From NCBI GenBank assembly GCA_944384195.1, contig CALWSK010000001.1:348105-412104 (forward strand): DNA of 64,000 nt. The letters run 5' to 3'. Positions 1-9,169 of the stretch are shown here, one piece after another. The stretch comes from an uncultured Clostridia bacterium (GTDB taxonomy: Bacteria > Bacillota > Clostridia > Lachnospirales > CAG-274). The notes below the pieces were generated by a model. The model was not told where the DNA came from and made no database searches. It saw only the letters and a program-made list of their open reading frames with translations. Position numbers and translations under genes: made by a program. The stretch's first letter is position 1; every line of letters starts with the position of its first letter.

Positions 1-159
1 AAGACTTGGCATAAATACTAATAAAAGCAAGATTAACATAAACGAATCATTACCACAACCACCCATCATACCAGGAGCTAATACCATTAATAATACAAGA
101 ATTAATAGTATATTATCTCCACCTAAAAAAGAATTTGTTGTACCCATTGGATTGTTCAT
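1..159 (-). CDS. small hydrophobic protein, C-terminus cut by window edge
   Basis: An open frame starts with ATG at 159, just after a strong ribosome-binding site (TTAGGAGG, 7 nt before the ATG), and stays open for 53 codons to the window edge. The visible protein has a short polar start (MNNPMGTTNSFLGG), then a leucine-rich membrane segment, a Gly-Met-rich patch with one Cys (MMGGCG), then a second hydrophobic segment. Small Gly-rich hydrophobic proteins like this are common in spore formers, but I do not recognise the family. It lies 79 bp downstream of the uvrC stop on the same strand. Function unknown. Confidence 0.6.
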   Translation of the reverse strand, partial: MNNPMGTTNSFLGGDNILLILVLLMVLAPGMMGGCGNDSFMLILLLLVFMPSL

Positions 160-238
160 AATAATCCTCCTAAATAATTGATTTATATTACATTCTATGA
201 TATAAATCTAAAAACTTGCCTGTCTTAAAAAAAATATC

Positions 239-2062
239 TTATTTTCTAAAAAATTTATATACAGATTGACAAGCTTTCGCATTCATACCTTCCACTTTAA
301 GAAGTTCTTCAATACTCGCCTTTTTTATATTTTCTAAATTCCCAAAATATTTAAGAAGAGCTGTCTTTCTTTTTTCACCTATTGTATCTATCTCATCTAA
401 AACAGATTTCGTAAGAGCCTTTGCTACAGATTTTCTATGATATTCTATGGCAAATCTATGCACTTCATCTTGAATTCTTGTTATAAGGTGAAGACTAGTA
501 GGATCTTTTTCAAAATTTATTTCTATACCATTATAAATTAATCCTCTAGTCTTATGCTTATCATCTTTTACCATTCCACATATAGGTATATCAAGCCCAA
601 GACTGTCTAAAATACAAAGTCCAGCATTTATCTGCCCTAATCCTCCATCTAAAAATATGGTATCAGGAAGCTTGCTAAACTTAGCATTATCTTGCTTTTG
701 TTCTTTTATATATCTTAAAAATCTTCGGCTTAATACCTCTTGCATACTAGCATAATCATTAGGGCCTTTTATATACTTTATCTTAAATTTTCTATAATCA
801 GTCCTAAGAGGTTTTCCATCTTCAAATACTATCATAGAAGCAACGGCATAAGCTCCTTGTATATTAGATATATCATAGGCTTCTATTCTCTTTAGATAAG
901 GTAAATCAAGTGATTTAGAAATTTTTTCTATAGCTCCTATTGTTCTTTCATTCTCTTGTTTTATCCTAGAAGAAAATTTATCAAGACTAATTATAGCATT
1001 TTGTTTGGCCATAGCTACTAATTTTTGCTTATCTCCCTTTTTAGGAACTAATATAGAAACCTTTCTCCCTTTTACACTAGATAACCATTTTTCTATAAGC
1101 TCTTTATCCTCTATATCTTGCTCTAATAATATTTCCTTAGGTACAAATGCTGTACCTCCATAAAATCTTTTAATAAAATCTTCAATAAGCTCATAAGTTG
1201 CTACATATTGTATATTTTCTATTAAAAAATGTTCTCTACCTACTATTTTACCACTTCTTATAAAAAATATTTCAAATATAGCTTGATTTTCATCTTTAGC
1301 AAAAGCTAAAACATCTCTGTCTTCTGTATTATTTTCTTCTACTACTTGACTTTTAGCCATATTTTTTATAGCTTCTATTTGATTTCTTTTTTCTATAGCC
1401 TTTTCAAATTGTAGATTTTCAGATAAATATAACATTTCCTTCTCTAGAGCTTTTAAAATATCATCATATTTTCCATTTAAAAAATCTAATACATTAGCTA
1501 TAATTTTATTATATTCTTCTTCATTTATTTTTTCATTACAAGGAGCACTACACTTTTTTATATCATAATTAAGACAAGGCCTATATTTTTTTATATCTCT
1601 TGGGAATTTTAACCTACAAGTCCTTATAGGAAATAAATTGTGTATAAATTCTATATTTTCTTTAAGCACTTGTCCATTTGTATATGGTCCAAAATATTTA
1701 TTACCATCATTTATATATTTTCTAGTTACAAAAACTCTAGGAAACAACTCATTAGTAGTTACTTTTATATAAGGATAAGTTTTATCATCTTTTAATCTTA
1801 TATTATATTCTGGCTGATATTTCTTTATAAGATTATTCTCAAGAACTAAAGCTTCTATCTCACTATTAGTAACTATATATTCAAATTTTACTATCTTTTC
1901 AACCATAGCTTTAGTCTTTATATTTTTTTGGCTATTTTGAAAATATTGTCCTACTCTATTCTTTAAATTCTTAGCCTTTCCTACATATATGACAATATCA
2001 TTTTTGTCATACATAAGATATACTCCTGGAGATTTTGGCAAGTTATCTATTTGTTTTTTCAT
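239..2062 (-). CDS. uvrC: UvrABC excinuclease subunit C
   Basis: UvrC makes the two incisions around a bulky lesion after UvrA/UvrB have found it (nucleotide excision repair, cytoplasm). The 607-aa length is normal for the family. The N-terminal GIY-YIG nuclease domain is clear (residues about 12-90, with PGVYLMYD and VIYVGKAKNLKNRV). A UVR motif that binds UvrB lies near 200-235, followed by the RNase H-like C-terminal nuclease (EAYDISNIQG region). A helix-hairpin-helix pair ends the protein (GEKRKTALLKYFG and LLKVEGM). It is 16 bp downstream of the FliB-like gene and probably cotranscribed with it. Confidence 0.97.
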   Translation of the reverse strand: MKKQIDNLPKSPGVYLMYDKNDIVIYVGKAKNLKNRVGQYFQNSQKNIKTKAMVEKIVKFEYIVTNSEIEALVLENNLIKKYQPEYNIRLKDDKTYPYIKVTTNELFPRVFVTRKYINDGNKYFGPYTNGQVLKENIEFIHNLFPIRTCRLKFPRDIKKYRPCLNYDIKKCSAPCNEKINEEEYNKIIANVLDFLNGKYDDILKALEKEMLYLSENLQFEKAIEKRNQIEAIKNMAKSQVVEENNTEDRDVLAFAKDENQAIFEIFFIRSGKIVGREHFLIENIQYVATYELIEDFIKRFYGGTAFVPKEILLEQDIEDKELIEKWLSSVKGRKVSILVPKKGDKQKLVAMAKQNAIISLDKFSSRIKQENERTIGAIEKISKSLDLPYLKRIEAYDISNIQGAYAVASMIVFEDGKPLRTDYRKFKIKYIKGPNDYASMQEVLSRRFLRYIKEQKQDNAKFSKLPDTIFLDGGLGQINAGLCILDSLGLDIPICGMVKDDKHKTRGLIYNGIEINFEKDPTSLHLITRIQDEVHRFAIEYHRKSVAKALTKSVLDEIDTIGEKRKTALLKYFGNLENIKKASIEELLKVEGMNAKACQSVYKFFRK

Positions 2063-2078
2063 ATTTTCGAAATTAAAC

Positions 2079-3410
2079 CTATAAACTTTTTATAAGTACT
2101 GCTAAAAATGCTACGTTATCCATATTACATTCTTTCATACCTTTTAAAATCCTTTGTAAGCTTTTAAATTGGTCAGCATAACTTCTTCCAAAAATAGTAG
2201 AAATCATATGAAGAATTTCTTCTGTAGCTTCTTCTTTATCACTAAGTTCTGCAGATAAAATAGCTTTATAATATAAATAAGTCCATATAAAAGTGGTACA
2301 ACATTCCTTTATATTTTGCAAATTATTAAATGGATATACAGAAATAAAAAACATGTTAACAAAAATATTCTCTACAAAATATTCTTTATCCTTCATAAGT
2401 TCATTATATTTATCTCTATACCCAGCATACACACTAGATATTATACCTTTATCACCTATTTTTTTAAGTGGGTTTTCATCTGTAGAATATTCTTTTTCTA
2501 AAGCTCTTTCAAGATTTTTTTGTATTTTTTTTAGCTCTAGCGTTAGTTTCTTATCTCCTACTTTAGATCTACTATAATTATTAACTTCTACTATAACTTT
2601 AAGTGCAACATCTTCTCTTCTAGTTTCAATATCAAACAAAGGTTTATACATATCTATATTATCAAAAAAAGTTTCTATATAATTAGAAATTTTATCATAT
2701 TCATTATTAGTTTCAAATTCATCTATCTTAAACATAAACACACTAAGAAGTATCATTCTATCATCAATAGATAATTCTCTATATTGTAAAATTTGTAAAC
2801 AAACAAGTCTAATATCATCAAAATATTCAAATATTTTACTTTTAACTTTACTTAAATCTGTCTGAACTGACCCTTCAAATTCTTCATCTTCTTCTACAAT
2901 TTCAAAAGCTATTCCATCTTTCATTTTATATAAAAGCTTACTAACTTCTTCACAACCTATATTCATACTTCTTTCATAATTTCCAAAAATATTATTAAGT
3001 ATTCTTGGGTATATCTTACAAGTTTTACAAAGACCTTCATATCCTAAATTCTTATGAATTTCACAAAGTCCTGATTTATCTTGAAATGGACAAATAGCTT
3101 CATTATATATTTCTATTTGCTCGAGTTCTTTATCATCTTCAACTATATCATAACAGATAGTTGATAAATTTCTATCATGAATTATTTTAGCATATTCTGC
3201 ATCTGATTTTGCTCTTCTATTTCTTTTTACATATTTATTTAAAGTTTCTGCAAATTCTTTGGGTTCTTTTACAGCTTTATACTTTTTATAAGTTTCTTTA
3301 TCTACACTTATAAACCAATTATAACTACAACAGTTAGTTATACATTTATCCCCAGAACATCTAAATTCCTTATAATAAGTAGGTTGCAAATAAGTATATT
3401 TTCTCGCCAT
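2079..3410 (-). CDS. fliB: flagellin lysine N-methylase-like protein (FliB family)
   Basis: The protein begins MARKYTYLQPTYYKEFRC and carries two Cys-rich clusters that define the family: C-x5-C-x3-CC near the N-terminus, and later CPF..GLCEIH followed by GLCKTCKIYPR. These are likely metal- or Fe-S-binding. In Salmonella, FliB methylates surface lysines of flagellin; many clostridial proteins with this pattern carry the same name. An upstream in-frame ATG at 3425 has no usable ribosome-binding site. The ATG at 3410 has GGGAGA 6 nt upstream, so I use it (443 aa). The C-terminal 250 residues are helical with no motif I know. Two flagellin genes lie 7 kb away, which fits the assignment. Family membership is fairly secure; the substrate is inferred. 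Confidence 0.75.
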   Translation of the reverse strand: MARKYTYLQPTYYKEFRCSGDKCITNCCSYNWFISVDKETYKKYKAVKEPKEFAETLNKYVKRNRRAKSDAEYAKIIHDRNLSTICYDIVEDDKELEQIEIYNEAICPFQDKSGLCEIHKNLGYEGLCKTCKIYPRILNNIFGNYERSMNIGCEEVSKLLYKMKDGIAFEIVEEDEEFEGSVQTDLSKVKSKIFEYFDDIRLVCLQILQYRELSIDDRMILLSVFMFKIDEFETNNEYDKISNYIETFFDNIDMYKPLFDIETRREDVALKVIVEVNNYSRSKVGDKKLTLELKKIQKNLERALEKEYSTDENPLKKIGDKGIISSVYAGYRDKYNELMKDKEYFVENIFVNMFFISVYPFNNLQNIKECCTTFIWTYLYYKAILSAELSDKEEATEEILHMISTIFGRSYADQFKSLQRILKGMKECNMDNVAFLAVLIKSL

Positions 3411-3477
3411 ATCAATCTCTCCCATCCTTTTTAGATATTATATCACAAATTCTATATTTATAAAACAAATTTATAAA

Positions 3478-4320
3478 TTATTTAACTTTTAAAACACTAT
3501 AAATATCCCTTTTATTAAGCCCTCTATCTTTAGCCGTTTTTTTCATAGCCTCTTTTATATCAAAACCTTTATTAAGATAACTTTGTACATGCTCTTCTAT
3601 ACTAATATCCTCAAAGTTTTGTTTTTGTATTTTTTCTAACTCTTGCTCATCTATACCTTTTATTACAATAACATATTCTCCTTTAGGTTCATTAGAAGTA
3701 AAATAATCTATAGCCTCTTCTATATTTGTTTTAAAAACATTTTCATATTTTTTAGTAAGCTCTTTTATTATAGCTATTTCTCTATTATTTATCTCTTTAT
3801 TAAGCTCTTCTAAGGTAGATAACAAATGATGAGGTGCTTCATATAAAATATAAGTTCTTGTATCATTTCTGATTCTTTCAAATACCATATTTCTAGCTTT
3901 TTTACCTGATGGCAAAAATCCTTCAAAGCAATAACTCCTAGTTTTTATACCAGAAAGTATAAGAGCAGTAATAGAAGCGGTAGCTCCAGGAAGTACACTA
4001 ACTTTTATATTATTTTCATAACAAAGAGCTATTAAATCTTCTCCAGGGTCACAAATTCCAGGCATCCCAGCATCGCTAACAAGAGCTATATTTTTGCCAT
4101 TTTTAAGCATATTTATAAGCTTTATTCCCTTAGTTTTTTTATTATGTTCGTGATAGCTCTCAAGCTCTGCTTTTATCTGATAATGGTTAAGAAGCTTAAG
4201 AGTATGCCTAGTATCTTCACAAGCAATTATATCCACTTCTTTTAGAGTTTCTAAACATCTTAAAGTTATATCTTTAAGATTACCTATTGGAGTAGCACAT
4301 ACATATAAAATACCGTCCAT
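3478..4320 (-). CDS. rsmI: 16S rRNA (cytidine-1402 2'-O) methyltransferase RsmI
   Basis: RsmI is a SAM-dependent, tetrapyrrole-methylase-fold enzyme that adds the 2'-O-methyl group to C1402 in the 16S rRNA decoding centre. Family motifs are seen in order: ATPIGNLKDITLR near residue 9, CEDTRHT near 35, ALVSDAGMPGICDPG near 80, and the glycine-rich LPGATA near 105. The C-terminus ends in a small helix-turn-helix-like segment (AKDRGLNKRDIY). At 280 aa the length is typical. It is the last gene of the tmk-to-rsmI operon, 9 bp after the TrmN-like gene, with a good GGAGGGG ribosome-binding site. Confidence 0.95.
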   Translation of the reverse strand: MDGILYVCATPIGNLKDITLRCLETLKEVDIIACEDTRHTLKLLNHYQIKAELESYHEHNKKTKGIKLINMLKNGKNIALVSDAGMPGICDPGEDLIALCYENNIKVSVLPGATASITALILSGIKTRSYCFEGFLPSGKKARNMVFERIRNDTRTYILYEAPHHLLSTLEELNKEINNREIAIIKELTKKYENVFKTNIEEAIDYFTSNEPKGEYVIVIKGIDEQELEKIQKQNFEDISIEEHVQSYLNKGFDIKEAMKKTAKDRGLNKRDIYSVLKVK

Positions 4321-4329
4321 AAGCCCCTC

Positions 4330-5064
4330 CTATTCATAGTATATTTTGTTAATCTCTTCCGTATATTTATTTCGGCTTTCATAGACAATAAGATTAGGTA
4401 AAACTTTAACTCCGCTTTTTCCATCTTTTAAGCTTTCTATTAAAACCATATTAGGTTCTTTATCTTTGAAAGGTTGTACAAATCTAATAGTCTTTGGTTC
4501 TAACTTATATTTTTTAAGCTCATATATTATATCAGAAAGCCTATTAGGACGATGAACCATATAAAATTTACCTCTAGATTTTAACAACTTAGAAGTATTT
4601 CTAACTATATCTTCAAGATTACAAAATATTTCGTGTCTTGCTATAGCCTTAGCATCATATTCGTTAACAAATCCTGTTCCTATATTCATGTATGGAGGAT
4701 TAGAAGTAACTACATCAAAATAATTTTGGGGAAATTTATTAAATACATTATTTATATCAAGATTAATTATTTCTATCTTTTCTTCTAAGCCATTTAACAC
4801 AACACTTCTTCTAGCCATATCCACGCTTTCTTCTTGTATATCTATTGCATAAAACTTACTAGCTTTTGTCTTAGCCTCCATAAGTATAGGTATAATTCCA
4901 GTACCAGTACCTATATCTAATACTCTATCCCCTTTTTTAGTCTTAGCAAAATCTGATAACAAAACAGCATCTATACCAAAACAAAATTTTTTACTATTTT
5001 GTATAATAACATAATTATTTCTATGTAAATCGTCTATTCTTTCATCTTCTTTTAAATTTATCAT
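4330..5064 (-). CDS. trmN: tRNA1(Val) (adenine-37-N6)-methyltransferase-like protein (YabB/TrmN6)
   Basis: This is a class I SAM-dependent methyltransferase of 244 aa. Motif I (VLDIGTGTGIIPI) lies near residue 46, and the N6-adenine catalytic motif NPPY is present in VVTSNPPYMNIG near residue 120. The family modifies A37 of tRNA-Val in E. coli; the B. subtilis orthologue YabB occupies the same operon position. The start codon overlaps the ricT stop by one base (TAATG), which implies translational coupling. The exact tRNA target is inferred from the family. Confidence 0.88.
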   Translation of the reverse strand: MINLKEDERIDDLHRNNYVIIQNSKKFCFGIDAVLLSDFAKTKKGDRVLDIGTGTGIIPILMEAKTKASKFYAIDIQEESVDMARRSVVLNGLEEKIEIINLDINNVFNKFPQNYFDVVTSNPPYMNIGTGFVNEYDAKAIARHEIFCNLEDIVRNTSKLLKSRGKFYMVHRPNRLSDIIYELKKYKLEPKTIRFVQPFKDKEPNMVLIESLKDGKSGVKVLPNLIVYESRNKYTEEINKIYYE

Positions 5065-5933
5065 TAGTCTTCAATACCTTTTAAATCTTCCATACAAATA
5101 TCTTCTTTTATATATTTTCTTTTTATTATCTCTACTTCAGATACATCAAAAAATTCAACACTAGGTGCATCTTGAGCATTTTTTCTGACCGCTGCTTTTA
5201 TAACCTGCCTTAATACATTTACAGAAAGAACTTCTCCTGTACCTCTTATTGTTTTTATTATATCTCCTTCATTAGGTAGATTTTGGGTTATTTCTTCATA
5301 TGTATCTTGTTCATACTTAAGACAACACATAAGCCTACCACAAACCCCTGATATCTTTGTTGGATTTAAAGACAACTTTTGATCTTTAGCCATTTTTATA
5401 GATACTGGTTGAAATTCTCTAAGAAATGTAGAACAACAAAGAGGACGTCCACAAATACCTATACCATTTATAGCTTTAGCCTCATCTCTTACTCCTATTT
5501 GTCTAAGCTCTATTCTCATTCTAAATATAGATGCAAGCTCTTTTACAAGGTCTCTAAAATCTACCCTACCTTCAGAAGTAAAATAAAATATAATTTTACT
5601 AAAATCATATGCAAGCTCCACTTCTATAAGTTTCATATCTAAATTATGTTTTTGTATTTTTTCTATAAATATAGAAAAGGCTTCTTTTTCCCTTTTCTTA
5701 ATTTTTTCATATTGCAAATCATCTTCTTCATTAGCTATTCTAATTAATTTATTAGTATCTGGCTTAAAAAGCTTATCTTCAATAAACTTATTTGATATTT
5801 CTGTTATTCCATATCTTAAACCATTTTTGGTTTCTACAATTACAGCTTGTCCTTTTTCTACATTAATACTATCAACAGAAAAATAATAGAGTTTTTGTTT
5901 TGGTTTTAATCTAACTCCTATTACTTCAATCAT
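5064..5933 (-). CDS. ricT: PSP1-domain protein RicT (YaaT), regulator of RNA maturation
   Basis: RicT (YaaT) forms a complex with RicA and RicF that binds Fe-S clusters and controls RNase Y-dependent RNA processing, biofilm formation and sporulation in B. subtilis. The 289-aa protein has the PSP1 core. It carries the signature cysteine motifs CGRPLCCSTFL and CGRLMCCLKYE near residues 165-210, the expected cluster ligands. It overlaps the end of holB by 8 bp. YabA normally follows this gene in Bacillus but is absent here. The start has a good ribosome-binding site (AAAGGAG). Confidence 0.93.
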   Translation of the reverse strand: MIEVIGVRLKPKQKLYYFSVDSINVEKGQAVIVETKNGLRYGITEISNKFIEDKLFKPDTNKLIRIANEEDDLQYEKIKKREKEAFSIFIEKIQKHNLDMKLIEVELAYDFSKIIFYFTSEGRVDFRDLVKELASIFRMRIELRQIGVRDEAKAINGIGICGRPLCCSTFLREFQPVSIKMAKDQKLSLNPTKISGVCGRLMCCLKYEQDTYEEITQNLPNEGDIIKTIRGTGEVLSVNVLRQVIKAAVRKNAQDAPSVEFFDVSEVEIIKRKYIKEDICMEDLKGIED

Positions 5934-6915
5934 TGTCTTTCTCCTTTAGCTTAAAAAATAAATTTTCTATACTCATATTATAATTTATATTTTGTTTTAA
6001 ATATTGTTTAGTTTTTAATATATTTTCTATTTTACCTAATAAATTTTTAATGCTAAGTTTTGATAAATTTTGGATAAGTTTGTCTATATCTTTTTGGATA
6101 AGTTTATTAAAATTATTTGTATTTTTTAAAATTAAAGCATCTCTATATACCATAAGATAAATATCTAAAATTCTATCTATATCATCTTTTTTATTTTCAT
6201 ATTTTTCTATAAGCTTATATAAATTTATAAGGTTTATATCTTCAAATTTTTCTATATCTTTTAGTATTTCTTCTCTAAGCTCATTAAAACTATTATCATT
6301 TATAATTTCTAGAGCTCTACCAAGACTTCCAAAAGAATATGCAAAATAAAATCTTACCATAGTTTGACTTATGCCTTGCTTTAAAAGATATCCCTCTATA
6401 TCCTCTTTTGATAATGGCTTTATCCTAAAAAGAACGCTTCTAGATATAATAGTAGGCAAAAATATTTTATGATTTTTAGATAACATTATAAATATAGCAA
6501 AGCTAGGAGGATCTTCTACTGTTTTTAGTATAGCATTTTGAGCCTGAATAGTCATTTTATGAGCATCTTTAAGTATAAATACTTTATATTTATATTTAAA
6601 TGGTTTAGTTTTTATATTATTTATAATATTATCTCTAATTTCTGAAACACCAATATTTTTTTTACTTCCATCTATGAAAAAAAAATCTGGGTTGTTGTTT
6701 GTATCAAAGCTAAGACAAGAGCTACATTTTAGGCAAGGCTCTATATCGCTATTTTCACAAAGCAATAGTTTAGCAAAGCTCTTAGCTATAAGCTCTTTCC
6801 CTGTCTTTTCTTTTCCATCTATTATATAAAAATGTGAAACTTTATTATTTTTAATAGAATTTTTTAAATTTTTTATAATATTTTCATTACCTATTATTTC
6901 ATTAAAACTATACAT
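5926..6915 (-). CDS. holB: DNA polymerase III delta' subunit
   Basis: Delta' is part of the clamp loader that places the sliding clamp on primed DNA. The 329-aa protein begins MYSFNEIIGNENIIKNLKN. It has a degenerate nucleotide-binding loop (IDGKEKTGKELIAK, near 33-46), a zinc-binding group (CENSDIEPCLKCSSC, near 53-67), and the AAA+ sensor-type segment LKTVEDPP with a following SRS-type motif (ISRSVLF, near 155). It lies in the conserved position between yaaR and ricT. The C-terminal third is very Lys/Asn/Ile rich and poorly conserved. Confidence 0.93.
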   Translation of the reverse strand: MYSFNEIIGNENIIKNLKNSIKNNKVSHFYIIDGKEKTGKELIAKSFAKLLLCENSDIEPCLKCSSCLSFDTNNNPDFFFIDGSKKNIGVSEIRDNIINNIKTKPFKYKYKVFILKDAHKMTIQAQNAILKTVEDPPSFAIFIMLSKNHKIFLPTIISRSVLFRIKPLSKEDIEGYLLKQGISQTMVRFYFAYSFGSLGRALEIINDNSFNELREEILKDIEKFEDINLINLYKLIEKYENKKDDIDRILDIYLMVYRDALILKNTNNFNKLIQKDIDKLIQNLSKLSIKNLLGKIENILKTKQYLKQNINYNMSIENLFFKLKEKDND

Positions 6916-6916
6916 A

Positions 6917-7357
6917 TTATATCATAAGGTCTAATAAAAGCCCTCTTATTTCCCCCGTTTTATCAAGTATAGATATATGATTTTTTTCTTTTTGTATAAG
7001 CTCTTGTGCTAAATTATCAAGCTCTTTATTTACAAGCTTTACTATACCATATACTCTATGTCTACCTCTTCTATCTAAAAAATTTTCTCTAGAAAATTGA
7101 TGACTATTAGTAACAACTTCATTCATAAACTCTGTTATAAGACTTCTATATTTTTTCATATCTTTTATATCCATATGGTCAGCTATTTTCTTGCCTTGTA
7201 TAGTTATATCTTCTATAAGGCCGTTTAGCTTTTGCATAAGATTATCATTTTCTACTTTATTTAGAGTAAATTTAAACTCTTCTGTTTGAGCTATTTCTTT
7301 TTTAGTTTCCATAGTAGGTAAACTATCAAGCTTTATATCATTTACTTTTAAGTCCAT
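6917..7357 (-). CDS. yaaR: YaaR family protein (DUF327)
   Basis: A 146-aa soluble helical protein of unknown function. The conserved core is visible as GKKIADHMDIKDMKKYRSLITEF, then the block around NFLDRRGRHRVYGIVKLVNKELD. The position between the yaaQ/darA gene and holB is the same as in many Firmicutes, so the family call rests on both sequence and synteny. It is separated from holB by one base. No enzymatic motif is visible. Confidence 0.85.
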   Translation of the reverse strand: MDLKVNDIKLDSLPTMETKKEIAQTEEFKFTLNKVENDNLMQKLNGLIEDITIQGKKIADHMDIKDMKKYRSLITEFMNEVVTNSHQFSRENFLDRRGRHRVYGIVKLVNKELDNLAQELIQKEKNHISILDKTGEIRGLLLDLMI

Positions 7358-7371
7358 ATTATTTTCCTTTC

Positions 7372-7692
7372 TTAAATTTTAATAAATTTATCCACATCTA
7401 ATACAAAAATAGTTGCCCCTCCAACTGTAACTTGAGTAGGTATAACATCTGTCGTGGCATTAGGCATAGGTACTTGAGTTATAATCTGACTTTTAGATTT
7501 ACCTTTTTGTTTTATAATCTCTATTACATTATCTACCTTTTCATCTTCAACGCCACATATTAGTGTAGTATTGCCAACTTTTAAAAATCCACCAGTACTA
7601 GCAAGCTTTGTAACACTAAATCCTTCAATATTTAAAGTATCCATTATATCAAAAGCATCATCATCTTTAACTATAGCTAAAACAAGTTTCAT
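7372..7692 (-). CDS. darA: cyclic-di-AMP receptor DarA/PstA (YaaQ)
   Basis: A 106-aa PII-like protein that binds cyclic-di-AMP as a trimer. It shows MKLVLAIVKDDDAFDIMDTLN at the N-terminus, the glycine-rich loop STGGFLKVGNTTLICGVED near 32-50, and the C-terminal GGATIFVLDVDKF strand, all typical of the family. Its downstream partners are not known in most species. It is 13 bp downstream of tmk in the conserved operon. Confidence 0.93.
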   Translation of the reverse strand: MKLVLAIVKDDDAFDIMDTLNIEGFSVTKLASTGGFLKVGNTTLICGVEDEKVDNVIEIIKQKGKSKSQIITQVPMPNATTDVIPTQVTVGGATIFVLDVDKFIKI

Positions 7693-7705
7693 ATGATTCC
7701 TCCCA

Positions 7706-8326
7706 CTAACAAAATAAATTTTCTATATTAGTTAGTATTTCATTTTGTATATCTTCTAAATCTTTATTAGCATCTATTCTTATTATTCTTCCGCCATCAG
7801 ATTTTAAAATAGTTTTATAGCCTTTATATACCATATTATAAAAATCTAATTTTTCACTTTCTATCCTGTCAAGTTTTTTTTGCTGTTTCTTTCTTTCTAG
7901 CGCAAATTTGGGCTCTATATCTAGAAAAAAAGTAATATCTGGAGTTAGTCCTTCTGTTGCTATATTGTTTATCTTTTTTATTATATCTATGCCAAGCCCT
8001 CTAGCAACACCTTGATACACTAAGCTAGAATCTACAAATCTATCACAAAGAACAATTTTTCCTTGTTTAAGACTTGGCATAATAACCTCATGTACAAGCT
8101 GTGCTCTAGATGCGCTATATAATAGAGCTTCTGTCATATAGTGCATTTCTTTATTTTCTATATCTAAAATAATATTTCTTATTTTCTCACTAATTTTACT
8201 ACCTCCAGGCTCTCTTACAAGAAGTACATTAAAACCTTTAGCCTCAAGATTTTGCTTTAAAATTTCAAGTTGAGTTGTTTTTCCAGAGCCATCAAGCCCC
8301 TCCATAGTAATAAATAATCCAGACAT
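7706..8326 (-). CDS. tmk: thymidylate kinase
   Basis: Tmk phosphorylates dTMP to dTDP with ATP. The P-loop is FITMEGLDGSGKTTQ near the N-terminus, the DR-rich substrate motif is VREPGG then CDRFVDSSLVYQG, and the lid is near RKKQQKKLDRIE. A longer frame begins at 8338 (MGAYM), but GGGGG lies 6 nt before the ATG at 8326 and is within the coding part of the longer form, so I use 8326 (206 aa). It leads the operon tmk-darA-yaaR-holB-ricT-trmN-rsmI; FliB and uvrC follow in the same direction. Confidence 0.95.
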   Translation of the reverse strand: MSGLFITMEGLDGSGKTTQLEILKQNLEAKGFNVLLVREPGGSKISEKIRNIILDIENKEMHYMTEALLYSASRAQLVHEVIMPSLKQGKIVLCDRFVDSSLVYQGVARGLGIDIIKKINNIATEGLTPDITFFLDIEPKFALERKKQQKKLDRIESEKLDFYNMVYKGYKTILKSDGGRIIRIDANKDLEDIQNEILTNIENLFC

Positions 8327-8382
8327 ATAAGCCCCCATCTTTTTATTTTAATTATAGCATAACAAATCATATTTTAAAAGAG

Positions 8383-9051
8383 CTACTTTCTTATTTTTTT
8401 GTGTATAAATATATATATTCCTATAAAAATAAAGCTACATATCAAAATTGCATAGTTTCTTAAATAATTTACACTAATAATGCCAAAGGCAACTCCAAAA
8501 CAAAAAGTAAGTATAATATTTAAATATTTAAAACATACTTTTTTGTATTTTTCTTCTTTATGTATAACATAGCTAAATAAAAATTCCATAAAAGAACGTA
8601 AATTTCCAGTACACATAACCGGAGCAAACACGTGTCCTTCTGCCTTTTTAAAAACTGCTATTAAAGTAGAACAAATAAAAGATATAAGACAAGTTATAAC
8701 TATATAATGATTTTTAAAAAATCCAATCCCTATAAATAAAGTAATAACAGAATTTAAAAATAAAATAATCTTTACATACAGTTTTCTTTTATCAAATTTA
8801 TATATAAAATATTGAGCTATAAATATACCAATACAAAAAGCTAATATAGGTAAAAATCTGTAAAAAGCCTCTTTAAAATTACCATCTACTAAATTTATAG
8901 TAAATAAAATTATATTACCTGTTTGTGTGTTTGCAAAAATTTTATCATATAAAATATATGTGTATGCATCTAAAAATCCGCCTATAAATGTAAGAAATAA
9001 AGTTATAATTAAGGCTTCTTCTATATGCTTATGATCAATATTATTTTCCAA
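8383..9051 (-). CDS. YoaK family membrane protein (DUF1275)
   Basis: A polytopic membrane protein with about six hydrophobic segments. The family signature is near the N-terminus (FIGGFLDAYTYIL, then ANTQTGNIILF), with VMCTGNLRSFMEF in the second half. Function in this family is unknown. A TTG at 9051 is the likely start because AGAAGGAGGG lies 6 nt upstream; the ATG at 9081 would put that site inside the coding sequence. It ends 57 bp before tmk on the same strand and is divergent from the TrhA-like gene. Confidence 0.85.
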   Translation of the reverse strand: MENNIDHKHIEEALIITLFLTFIGGFLDAYTYILYDKIFANTQTGNIILFTINLVDGNFKEAFYRFLPILAFCIGIFIAQYFIYKFDKRKLYVKIILFLNSVITLFIGIGFFKNHYIVITCLISFICSTLIAVFKKAEGHVFAPVMCTGNLRSFMEFLFSYVIHKEEKYKKVCFKYLNIILTFCFGVAFGIISVNYLRNYAILICSFIFIGIYIFIHKKIRK

Positions 9052-9095
9052 AATAATCCCTCCTTCTATATAATTATACATCTAAAAAAAATCTC

Positions 9096-9124
9096 TTGCA
9101 ATATATAGTATTTAGTATTATAAT
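9096..9124 (+). promoter_or_regulatory. sigma-A type promoter for the TrhA-like gene
   Basis: TTGCAA at 9096-9101 and TATAAT at 9119-9124 are separated by exactly 17 bp and point at the gene starting at 9170. They lie in the divergent gap with the DUF1275 gene. Confidence 0.7.
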
Positions 9125-9169
9125 ATTCATAATACAACACATAGTTTTCAAAACTACATAGGAGGTTTT

